A stretch of DNA of 64,000 nucleotides. Source: Burhinus oedicnemus. Its lineage: Eukaryota > Chordata > Aves > Charadriiformes > Burhinidae. The DNA is taken from NCBI GenBank assembly GCA_008921705.1, contig VFFE01007914.1, forward strand, positions 868,001 to 932,000. The letters run 5' to 3'. This document shows positions 50,560 through 61,759 of the stretch, piece by piece (position 1 is the first letter of the stretch; every line of letters starts with the position of its first letter). The translations under genes were made by a program, and so were the position numbers. The notes under the pieces are model-generated. The model had not been told where the DNA came from. It ran no database searches and saw nothing but the letters and a program-made list of their open reading frames with translations.

Positions 50560-52110
50560 TTACTGGTTTAAGCCAGGGTTCCAAGCAGCCCGGTGTTCAC
50601 AGATGGGCACCTGGAATAGAAGAGTTAAAACAAGGCCTACATACATGAGGCTTCCCCTCAAAACTGTCCCAGTCTTCAGTTGTTTCCATTTTGGAAATTA
50701 AAATCTCACTGAGGCTGGTGTGGCTTGCCTCTTTAGTACTCTGCAATGGATTTCTGCCAACGAGTTGCCCACTCTCTCTTTGAACTTGCACATCCGCAGT
50801 TGTCCTCAGGCACGGAGTGCCACATGTCCACTTCCCACTGCATGAAGAACCACCTTGTTCTCCTTACTTTCAACCTGGCTTCTATAACAAGAGGCCACCA
50901 AGTGAAGACAGTGAGCAGATACCCCCTCTCTCCTTTTTCCCTGTTACCCACAGACCTTTTGTAGACCTTTGTCAGATCTCCATTACATCAGCTCTTTCCC
51001 ACCTTGAAGAGTACTTGATTATTCCCTTGCTTGCCCTGCCCATCCCCACACAGGACCCCCACCTCTGCCTGTGGCTCGAGGGCTTCATTTAAGCCCAGGC
51101 TGGGACACACACATGCGCCCTGGGCTGCCAGCTAGCTGGGAGCAGCAGGAGCTGGGTGGCCCATAATGGGGGAGGATCTGGGAGCTGGGGCAACCCCAGT
51201 GCAGACGGGACCCTTGCTGACTGAGTGCAGTCCCACCATGTCTGAGCTGGGTTAGCAGACGTGGTGAGGCAATGAACCAAGTCCAGGGTCCATCCAGTGA
51301 ATCGGGTCAGGAGCAGCCAGAGACAAATACGCCTACAGCATATGTCCAACAAGAACTGAAAGCCATTTAAGGGCTTTTAGTACACTCAGGGTACTGTCAC
51401 GCTTATCTATGTTGAATTTTTTGTTGTTTTATTGCCTAGTCACTCTGTCCTGTAAGAGACTCATTTTTCAGTTCTTTAGTTTGCCCTCAAGGTATCTGCT
51501 ATCTGGAGTAGCTTTCTAACACCAGTAGACTTTGTCTGTGCTCTTCTACTGCTTTTCCAGATATTTTCTGGGTATCTGAAGTAACGTGGATCCCAGCAAA
51601 GACCCCTGTGGAACTCTGCCGGTGACCTTCTTGCCTTTTTACAGCTTCACATTTGCTCCTACACCCTACCTCCTAACCAGTTACTTATCCATGCCAGAAC
51701 CTTTGTTATTATGTAATGGCTGCTTCGTTTCCTGTAAAGCCTTTGGCAAAAGTCTTTGTCAGAAAGTTTCTGGATATCCAAGTGAAATATGTCAACTGGG
51801 TCACATTTACCCGCATAGCACGACTGAACCCTGCAGAGAACTCTAAGAGGTTTGTAAGACAAAATGTTACTTTACAGAAGTCATGTTGACTCTCCCAAAT
51901 AGATTTTATTTATCCAGGTGTCCACTAATTCTAGCATTTCTTATACCACAAATCTCTTGTGGTAGCCAAGGCACTGGCCTGCTCAGTGAGGAAAAATAAA
52001 ATAGGAGTAAACCAGTTTTACCTGACTGCCAGTTACTGGCAACCTTCACAGGTGGTGTTGTTATCAAATCTTCAGGATATATGACTTGTAATTACAGTGC
52101 TGTTCCAGTG
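50560..52110 (-). mobile_element. CR1 LINE, decayed, with reverse-transcriptase motifs
   Basis: Read on the minus strand, 51862-51659 encodes CDPVDIFHLDIQKLSDKD, the decayed counterpart of the CR1 RT block 'DPVDIVYLDFQKAFDKV', followed by VLAWISNWLGGR ('WI.NWL.GR'). A frame-shifted trace of the 'GVPQGSVLGP' block follows at 51640-51590. Upstream, 51900-52070 matches the finger region, and 51890-51855 encodes QHDFCK ('QHGFCKG'). The 3' part, 51050-50560, matches the CR1 3' end: GAGATCTGACAAAGGTCTACAAA, AAGGTGGTTCTTCATGCAGT and a GCTGCTTGGAACCCTGG terminus. Frames are broken by indels and stops, so it is inactive. A GC-rich segment interrupts it at about 51094-51363. The 50746-51092 plus-strand ORFs are shadows. 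Confidence 0.8.
51086..51371. mobile_element. GC-rich segment interrupting CR1, with flanking CATTTAAG
   Basis: This piece does not follow the CR1 sequence expected between the RT thumb and the 3' end and is much GC-richer. CATTTAAG occurs at both borders (51086-51093 and 51364-51371). An 8-bp duplication is what hAT-type DNA transposons leave, but no matching terminal inverted repeats are evident. It could also be a diverged CR1 subfamily segment. Confidence 0.3.
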
Positions 52111-55100
52111 CTCTAGACTAAGACTGCGTCTTGCAGAAATGGGCTCGAAAATAATAGGATGTGTTTGATCATGTTGGCAAGCAGTGGAAAGGACTGAGCG
52201 GTACTTCTACTACTTTATTAAAATGTAATGAAAGGTTTGAGCAGCTCATTTGAGTGGTAGTTCATCATTATAATTTTGTCCTGGAGCCACTCTTGCGGCT
52301 CACAGCTGTGAACATGAGCAGAAGACCTTCTCAGTTGCAGTGAATAGGTAGACCACAGTTTGACCATCTTAAGAAAGGAAGCCTTTTTTTCATATAATGC
52401 TCCCTTAGACTGTGAAGGGGAGAAAAGAACCATCGATGGAAAAAGAAAACATGAATTTCTGCTTTCTTCTGAAATGCAGAAGAGACAGGAATAAACTAAA
52501 ATGCAGAAGGAACCGGGATAAAACATATAGCATGTATGATGAATTGCAGACTACCTCACAAATGTAGAGACAAATCTGTTACTCTGCACTGTGCAGATCT
52601 GGTAGTTGTGGGACTAACAGTCCTACCTCTCCCTAAAAGGATGGAGCACTTCTGCATATCCTCATATCGACTCAGATATGGTCCCATAAATAGAGCAGAT
52701 TATTTGTTATTGATGGGCAGTTCAGAGATCAGCTAGTTCAGAGATCAGAGGGTTTTATATCTTTGTGTTTGAAAGACCACGCAGCAGTTCTAAATGGAAG
52801 ATAACGCTGTTGTGCTAGTTTTGTTTTTTTAGTAAACCCAAATGCCAAGAAACTTCTGATACTATTACTTCCTGGAAAGTAATTGTTTTCTCAGAACAGG
52901 AAGGCTTGTAACTTGTAAATGAAATAGCAAGGTTTGCATTTGCAGAGAATAACAAAATTGGTTTAAAGCAGATTTAAGTATAAGACAAAATAATGTGAAT
53001 GAGAATACCCAAATTATTTAATGTACTTAAACTATTAGGCTTTTAAATTCTTTTGGGCTATCAGCATTACAACTGGAACAGTAGCTTTTCATACATTCCA
53101 CTTTACAAAATATATATATATAAAGATAGTGGGCATCTTTCATAGCTAGAACTTCTTAGAATTGTTTTAAAATTAATGACGTTACTGTGCAAGGGTAGTC
53201 CCATGGCCAAGAATTCAGTAGAAGTATGTCTCTTTATACCTTGTCTAGAATGTTTTTTCCACATTTCTATTCTAAAGTTATATTTTACCACTTTAAGTGC
53301 CAAAAAGGAGGGAAATCATGTACTTCTGATTATTGTAATACATTTCTAATATATCTGTTTTTCATAGTATCTTGGTCCTCTACAATGTTTACCATCACTT
53401 TGACTGCTTGAGGTTAAGAAATTTCTATGCTGGAACTACTGTTTTCTTATTGTCACTGTCATTTGCCATGAAATAATACGTTTCACATTGCATCTGTGCT
53501 AAGAGTCATGGATTGCAACCAGAACAAGGTGATTTCCCATTATAGCTGCTGTTTTGGCTTTTGAAACGAAACTGGGCCTTTTGTTAGTCTTGGAGACACA
53601 GTCCTGGGAGGAGGACTAGCTTCAGGAAGAGCAGAGAGGTGCTTTGAGCAGAAGTCTGCTATAGGCAACAGAGCATCCGTAGTCCTGCTATAGATGGCCC
53701 AAGATGGCCTTGCTGCCATAAAGGAAGGAATGTGAATGCGTGGCTCGTGCTGAAGGAGGTGGGATTACCACTGCAAGCAGCAGCAGTGACACCTCATACT
53801 GATAAAAGCAGTAGGGGCTGCAAGGTTGGCTTCCCGGCCAACTCTTCATCACGCCTGTATCACTTAACCCACTCTGACCCTTATACTCTGCTGGAGGTAC
53901 TTCATCACAACACTTGCTCCACAGACAGGCAAAATAATATCGTTCTTACTCTACTGAGAAGATTTGAATGTAAGCATGATGGTGTTTATTTTTGTTGATT
54001 TGTCCCATTTGGAAGGTTGGTATGATCAGTTGTTTCAGGCTACGGTATTCTTAATTTTGTCTCTGTTATCACTTTGCATTTGTTTTGTTGCTTGAGTCAG
54101 CCTTAGAGGTAGCACTTGTGAACAGCCAAGAAGTTTGAAAAGAAAATGTGTAGTTATTTATCTAGTCATAAATGAAAGAAGACACTCGTTTCAAATGTTT
54201 GCAAGTCATACCTGGTGATGAATTTAGGAGTTGCCTAATTGCTTACAAACAACCCTCTGCCATTTCTGTAACTAAAAACTGCTTAAAGTTACTGCTGGCA
54301 CTTCATTTTAGTTAAGTTTAGAGTACGGACTGGAGCAGATTTACCAGATGAGCCAAAAAAGTGTGTAGCCTGCCACCATTACCACCGCGCAGTGCAGTGT
54401 GTGATTCAGTACTGGAAGATGTGGTCACAGTTTTGTGATGTTTAGATCAGGATTACATCAACAGTTTGTTTCTATGACATTGCATAGATATGAGTGGGTA
54501 TCTGAATGGGTCTGTGCAGCATTGTAGGCCTTCCTCGTCTGAAAGGCATTTTGCCCAACTGTGTCTTAGGCAGACCATCAAGCAGTGTGCTGCTGTTTTC
54601 ATAACTGATACAGACCCAACTAAAGAAAATATACAAGCAGCTACCATCTGAGTTATTATAAGAATTTTCCTTCTTGTAGTTGTTGCGGCCTGATCATAAT
54701 GACTCAATTATCACATGCTATAAAATGCTATAATTGCTGTTAGTACTGAATACTGTCAGAGCCTGTTTTGGCTGAGTAGTCCTGAGAGTGAATACAGCAG
54801 AGGACGGGAACTGCCTGGATGGAGAAACCCCTGAAGTCACGAGAGTCACAGAAGAGCTGTCTAGCACACCTGAAGGCTTTTCAGACTACAGATGGATCTC
54901 CAGCACTTTCTCTCACCGCAGAGTTTACTGCACAATAACACTTAAGAAAACTACTAAGAGGAAAGAAAATATCGGAATTCCTGGAAAGCTGTTTGGATGA
55001 GGAATGGATTTGTTATTAAATCAGACTGATTTTGTTTTTTTCTCCAAATATATCGTTTTTGTTGAAACTGAAAAGTATATCAGTTTTAAAGAAAAGGGAC

Positions 55101-58100
55101 AGGATAAAAATTTTAGCTGAAATGTTTTGATGATGGAGAAAAAATACTGCTTTGAAAATACAAAGCTAAGTTTTAAGTCATTGTTTTGAATTGACTTCAA
55201 TATTTAAAAAAAGGTTTCCTAAAAGATTTAAAGGCAATAACAATGAAATGTTTTGATTTGCTTGAAGTGACTTATTTGATAATATTTTGCAGAATATTTT
55301 TTTGAAGGAGATTTCTTAATTTTTCCTCTTACTGGAAATAAGATTTCCTGTCTAGTTATTCCTATGCTACTTATTTTCAGGAAGTCCGATTAGCAGCTAC
55401 CACATTTCAGATCTTCCAGTTACTCCTTTGCTACACCATATTAACATGTCTGGATGAGCTGACCAGGTATTAGGGTCGTATTAGATTTAATACCTGCAGA
55501 TACTAAAAGATTTTTCAACTTTTATGTGCACGCTGAGGGAGAGCTATACTGAAGCTATCCTGAACCATACTGAAGACTTCCCTGTTGGTTTGCACACACT
55601 GCTTAGTAACTTTCACTGAAAAACTTGGAATGATTGGTGCTAGTGACAGCCATACAGCTACTAAAACAGATTTAATGGATTTAATTTCATAAGGACTAGG
55701 AGATCTGGAATAGCCTGTCTGTTAAGAAAGTAGGTGCAATAATTCTGTAACTCTCGGGCAGCAGCTGTTTTGCAGACCTTGGCACTAGGGTCAGCTGGAG
55801 TAATTAGAATAAGAAGGAATACTTTCCCTAAGGAGCTCTTTATATTGACTGTGTCCTAGTTGAGCTACTAGCTGAGTCCTTGATAACATAAAGTCACTAA
55901 GTTTTATTGACTGAACTCTTAGTCTTAACAAAGTGGATCTATCATAAATCAAAATAAAGCTCAGATGATCTGCCTAAAAATTCTGCCATTCCTGCCATGG
56001 GAGTCTACCATAGTTCTAGGCTTAGTCACTGACTTGCGTTGAAGAAATAATGCTGTCACAGAACTGTAGCAAGGTGGATTTAGATTGACATGTCAGTATG
56101 CAGAATACAATGACTACTTGGTTATGCACGTAGGTAGTGTGAAAGGAATTGTTTAATTTTTCTTATCGATGGCAATTAGGCACTGTGGTCAGAGTGAAGT
56201 GCAAGACTTCCTTTATTTCCTGTTTACATAGACTCTATCCTCTTTACTCTGTGCTTCTTAATGATGGTTTTGGACTCTTTCTCCTTGTTCCTCACTGCTC
56301 TGACAGCCTGTCCGGCTTAGTTCTCCCACAGCCGTGATGCTGGACTAATTTCTGCAGAGCTGTTATGAAATCATTCATGACTCATTCTTCTCTTGCTTGC
56401 ATGAGTGAAATATGCCCACTAAAAAAAAATATCTCACTGTGACATGGCAAGGAACGCTTACCAACTTGTTAAGTACGCTGAGCTGTGTTTTAGCAGGTCT
56501 GTACAGTGGGTTCCAACCTATACATTGCAGCATTAATACGCCTTTTCCTAATTCCTACCCGTAGGGTGGCCTGATGGACGTTTTGGAATATCCTTGCTCT
56601 CAGGGTACAGTATATCATATTCAGGAGATACTATTAGGAGAAAGGGAGGGTCAGATAGTCCTCGCTGTTTTTTCACTAGGCTTTGTCTGCCTTTTTCTGT
56701 TCCACCCTTGTGTAAGCACAATGATATGATCATTTAGCAAGCAAAGTGGTGTTATGGTGTGCTTTACCGTATTTTCTGTGTCTGTAGCTCCTATCATGAC
56801 CCTGTGTTACAGCGAGGACACACCAAACAACAGTTAGTGCTATGTTTTTAGGCCACTTCTTGCCTTTTCTGACACTGCCTCTATGAAGGTAATATATTGC
56901 CCTGATTAGGCCTTGCATTTATGTTTTTCTTCCCCTCCGGAAATGTTCTGTGGTCTGCTTCATTATCTTACAGTTTTTATTGCTTTCTGCGTTCAGATAG
57001 ATGTTAGAGGGACCTAGGGTGACATTGTTGGAATGATTTGTCAGATTACTTCTACTTCTTGTTCGTGCAGATTTTATCATCATTTTATATGCCTGTTAGG
57101 GATCACCTTGAATAATGATTCAAAACTAACACTGTAGATTGATGAAGTAATAAGAAGAACTTTCTCCACTGCCTGCTATTTTCTCATCAGATATTATAAC
57201 TATTCATAGGTAGTACGCTTTCTGTGTAAAAAAAATTGCCACTTAAGCAACTTTTTTATTTCTGTTGAACTTTGTGCGTGAAGATAGTGAAGTAGGTCAT
57301 GTCTTTCTGTTTCAGAAACTGTACATGAGCAGCAGTCAGATCATCCTCTGAGGGTCCCTTATTGTCAACTACAGTTTTTCATGCCTGATTTGATCCAAAT
57401 CCCACTGCAAACAGTGAGAACATTTCTTTTAGTTAAGAGTTTTGGAGGAAGCCTAAAACTAGGTGGTCTGGCCAAAGACCATGAAAGGAGAAAAGCTTCT
57501 AGTAAGCACAGAATCTCAAACTAAATGAGAGAGCGTTAGATATATTTTATGTATGTTATTTGTTTAAAATGTTTAAACATACCTTCTTCCTCAAAACTTG
57601 GAGTTTATTACCCTGAATTCCTGTTTTTAAGTGTTTGTCTGGACTTCCAACAAAATGATATGCTGCAGGCGTGGGAGACAGGCACTATTCACACCAGTCT
57701 CAGACTGCTTTTGAACACTTTATTGATGTGCTTCATTAGCACCTGAAGTGAATTTTCAATGCAGGGAAATGATCATTGGGATAAATCCTAAAAGAGCTGA
57801 GATAAAGTCATTGATGGGTTTGTTTATGAACCAAGTCTGCAGTTTAAGAGTTTACACAGCATATGTGAAGAAGTTAGGTGAAAAAGAAGAGAACCCCAAG
57901 AGCACTGCTTTATTTTATTTGTTCTGTTAGGTAAGTTTAAATACTTTGCTGCTCAACTTAGTGCATTGTGTGGTAACATAATGGCCTGTGCCATAGAAAT
58001 TAGCATATGCTTTATATTTTGTTGCCTTCTTATTGATTGTCACACATGGCAAATTGCTTTTGCCTTAATCATTCTATGTCATGACACTGAGATATTTCTC

Positions 58101-61100
58101 TTGCATTCTCCCACCAGACTTTGCAATTAACTCTGCATAATCCCAAACCTGTAGTCACAGGTAAAAATATATGGTCTTTTAACTGTCTGCTTCTAACTGT
58201 TGTTATTCACTGATACTGCAAAGTAAATCTACGTTCAGCAGGCAAAATACGCCTCCCTCTTTTTGTGAAGTATGCTTATGCTCTCTGCACTGGTATGTTT
58301 ACTTCTCTGGGCTTGCACCATTGCTTGTTCAAATGCTAGCTCAAAAGTTACAGTATCATGAACTTTAAGATTTTGACTATTTACAGAATCAGAGTAATTG
58401 CGACTACAAACTATAATCAAAGGTAGGTAATATGAAAGCAGTGGGAATTCTAAGTACTCTTGGCATTTCAAAGAGTCAGGTGTTCAATATTAGAGTTTGA
58501 TTAGTGTCTCTTCCATATTTCTTCTTTTTATTAAGCCCGTTTTATTTTAGATGTCAGTGAGGCTCCATCACTGGAAAGCCCAGGATTTATTATCTTGAAA
58601 GATTCAGTCTTTGAGGCTTTGGAATTTTCAACAGCAGTAAACCTGCAGTCAACCCGGGGTTTGATTCTCAGAGGGGTCTAGATATTCTGGCTAGATATGC
58701 AATACTGATGGCAGATCTTGAACAGATACTTTTGTATTAGTTTGCATTTCAGGTGCAAAGACAGAGAAAACTGATAAGTGGGCTCCAACTCTAAACAAGA
58801 AGAGATCTTTTTAACTGTGGTTTGAAATAAGTTTTCCTTGAGAACAGTTGAAATGTTCAAATGGTGTTGGAAGCCATGTTGGAAATGGCGTTAAGAAGGG
58901 AGAGCACCGTGGTCATTGGTGTTCTCTGAGGGTGTTTGTCTAGAAACATTAACTGAAAAATTAAAAGGTGAGGATGTTAAGTTTTGAGGCAATGGCATAT
59001 GTTGGCTTGCTTGAACTTCGAAGCTTTGTTGGATACAAAACAACTGCAGGTTTTTATATTTCAGGAAAATATTTTAAAAAATAATCTCAGACAGAAGGAA
59101 TATGGGAGCAACCGGGGGCTTGGCTGTCATTAATTGAATAGTTAAGGCAATTAATGCAGTACAATGTGTTAAAGGTCAAGTAAAGGTACAATACTTGGTT
59201 GTAACTGTTAGCGTATAGTCATTATTACGAGAGAACAGTTTGTCCATTTAGTTTTATAGAAGGATGATGCCATAAAGTTCTGTCTCGTACTCGCTTCCCG
59301 TCTCATTTCAAGGAACACTGTGCACCTGTCATTATGCTTCCTAATCTTTTAAAACCTCCTTAAACTGTGTCTCCAGAGCTAACAAAATACCTTTTTCCTG
59401 TCTGCTTTATATGTAAATAACAGATTCATGAAAGAGGTTTCCTTTGGTTGATTGGCTTGGTCTGGTTTCAGAAATTACAGAGCAAGTCAATTGTAAAACT
59501 CTGCAGTTTCCATTAAGTGGCAAGTGTTTTAGATGTTGTTTCCAAATAATGCTGATGACTATGGAACCATCACAGAAAATAGAGTAAGTTCCTTCACATG
59601 AGACAAGTTCTGTTAAGACTAAGAAAGTGTTTTTGTTCCTATAATAAGCTGAATAATTTGCTGATTTCAACTTGGGGAAACAAGAAGTTGTAGGTCTATT
59701 TTCAGAATTCCTCTTTCAGTGAAGAATTGAGTTCTCCTGGTATCTGAGAGCTGAAGGAGTCCAGTATTGCATAATTAAATGCAATTAATGTTCTGAACAC
59801 AGAGACCAGTTTAGCTTTGTAGCAGACATGTTAAAGACACCACATCGATATCTGGAAACCTGTTCATTAGGATGACGAATAATAAAATAGACAAATAATA
59901 AAAACAAGACATAAATCATTTTGAAACCTAACAGAGACATTTTCAAGTCAAATTTAGTAAAACCTATCGTAGTTTCCTTGCTAAAGAGAGAATATTTTCT
60001 GGTGTTCATGTGTTAAGCAGTCATAGCTGATGAGAAAGGCACAGTTAGATCAGTTATTTATTTCTGATTTGATCATTGTGCATTCGTTTTCTTGCTTTCA
60101 GTGATTCTTCTTTGCAAGATGCAAACAGAGAAGTAAGGCACACACTGCGCATCCTCAAGGAGTTAAATACGTGTAGTCTGATGGGAATCAAATTCCTAAC
60201 TTGGAAGTCCATTCATCCATGGAATATTCTTCTCTAGGGAACCGGTAGAAAAAGCTGACAGAGTTCAAAAAAGCACTGGAATGTGTAGGGAGATTTCTTG
60301 ATTGATTACAGTGGGAGTTCAGTGGCTCCAGCTGTTGGAGAACTGGATGGAGGTTAGAAAAATAAATCACATAGCTCAGACTGGCAAAAATAAAGGTTCA
60401 GGTGTAGTCACACAAAGATCAGTCATTGTAAGCTTAATGGAAGTAGTAGGGAGACACTTGACTGTTCAATACAAGACTCTGCTGTTTGCATTCCTAATGT
60501 TTTCTTTTCTGCTGTTACTTGAAGGAGAAATACACCAACAAACCAGGGGTGGAAACTAATAATACAGCAGTGAAGGAATTACTGTTTTGAGCTAGGTATG
60601 CCATTCCCTTCCATCTTTATATCTGATAGAAACACCACGGTAAGAAACAGTTCTAGATGCTTTATCACTGAAATTATTCAAATTATAACAAATGGCTTGC
60701 TTGAGAATATACAGCAAAAAACACTACTAGAGGTGTCAAAGTAACACTAAATGTCAAAAATGTACACTTCCCCCCCAACAGATTTCAGTTTGCCATATTG
60801 TACATGTTATTATTCTGTTCTTAGCAATGCAAACTATAAAGTAATTTCTGATCTCACTTGTGTAGCTTTACTGTTTCCAGCAAGTCCTTAAATGAAGTAT
60901 GAGAGGTGAAAGTTTCAATTAGCAAAGAGGCTCTAACCCCTTTCCAGTCTCCTGACCTCTCCATTAATAGTGTACAAGAAAATACCTGATATCATTGTTC
61001 AAAACCTCTTTAGTTTGCTCTGCACAGAACTGATTGAATAGTAAGTGTTAATACTGAACATGTTAACTGTCTTTGGAAGGTGAAAGCATGACTAATTTTC

Positions 61101-61700
61101 TGTGACAGGCTAGAAGAGAATATTTCTGCATGTAATAGCAAAACTCTATATTATTTTGTGATGTTAAAAAACCACAAATATTTTGGCTTAATTGCTCCTT
61201 CTTCCAGATCAGATGAGACAAATATATTACTGACAGCATCTGTTTTTTTTAATAGCGTACTGAAACGACCCAAAAAATACTAAGGTACTGAAATATAAGT
61301 AGCCCAAATTATATTGAAATAGATACTTTGAAAGCTAGGAGAAAGGACAAGTAATAAAACCCTAAAAGTGATTCAAAGGCTCTGTATGAAATTGCTTTTG
61401 ACTTGGTGTTTTCCAGTCTGTCTAGAATGCCTTGATATTGTACTATAATAGCGAATTCCAGTGTAAAGTAATTGTGCGTAATTTCTGGACCTTGTTAAAC
61501 ACCAGTAAACTATAGTTTCAACCTCTACTGCAAGAGATACACGTCATTAATAGCAGATTTTCTGGGATAGCTAAAAAATCCAAAAAAAACTTCTAGACCC
61601 AAAATTTGGCCTATAAACACACAAAGCTTGAAGAATATCACTGACTAGTAGTACAATAACCCTCCTACCTTGTATTTTCTAGAGGCCTTTGTAAGAGTTA
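52111..61700. other. Non-coding stretch with no secure gene
   Basis: AT-rich sequence. An exon-like piece at 55381-55466 (acceptor TTATTTTCAG, donor CAG|GTATTA, open in one frame as EVRLAATTFQIFQ...) is the best of several. A plus-strand frame after TTTTAG at 58549 is open for about 43 codons but lacks a donor. A short TA repeat lies at 53109-53122. Nothing is recognisable as a protein. Confidence 0.4.
55381..55466 (+). other. Exon-like segment, unassigned
   Basis: A pyrimidine-rich TTATTTTCAG precedes 86 nt that stay open only in phase 0 (EVRLAATTFQIFQLL... to DELT) and end at CAG|GTATTA. It is not compatible with the phase-1 end of the 35477 exon, because that frame hits TGA. It could be a non-coding exon or chance. 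Confidence 0.15.
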
Positions 61701-61708
61701 AGAATGAT

Positions 61709-61738
61709 GCCCAGCTAGCTCAGTTGGTAGAGCATCTG
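61709..61738 (+). pseudogene. 5' half of a tRNA-Lys-like sequence
   Basis: The 30 bases from GCCCAGCTAGCTCAGTTGGT to about 61738 match a vertebrate tRNA-Lys acceptor strand, D arm and perfect A box (TAGCTCAGTTGG). After the D stem (GAGC) the similarity stops: there is no anticodon stem, T arm or B box. It is a truncated tRNA-derived insertion or the head of an unknown SINE, and cannot be a functional tRNA. Confidence 0.65.
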
Positions 61739-61759
61739 TCGTTTGCCTCAGTGGCCGGT

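Noticed and set aside
51586..51846. 86-codon plus-strand ORF
   Set aside because: It is the shadow of the CR1 reverse-transcriptase region, which reads on the minus strand.
55640..55800. Phrase resembling a CR1 3' end (TGGAATAGCCTGTCTGTTAAG)
   Set aside because: Only one short phrase matches; the flanks do not follow the CR1 order.
58549..58680. 43-codon frame after a TTTTAG acceptor, phase-compatible with 35477
   Set aside because: No donor, no recognisable family, and it ends at a TAG in ordinary sequence.
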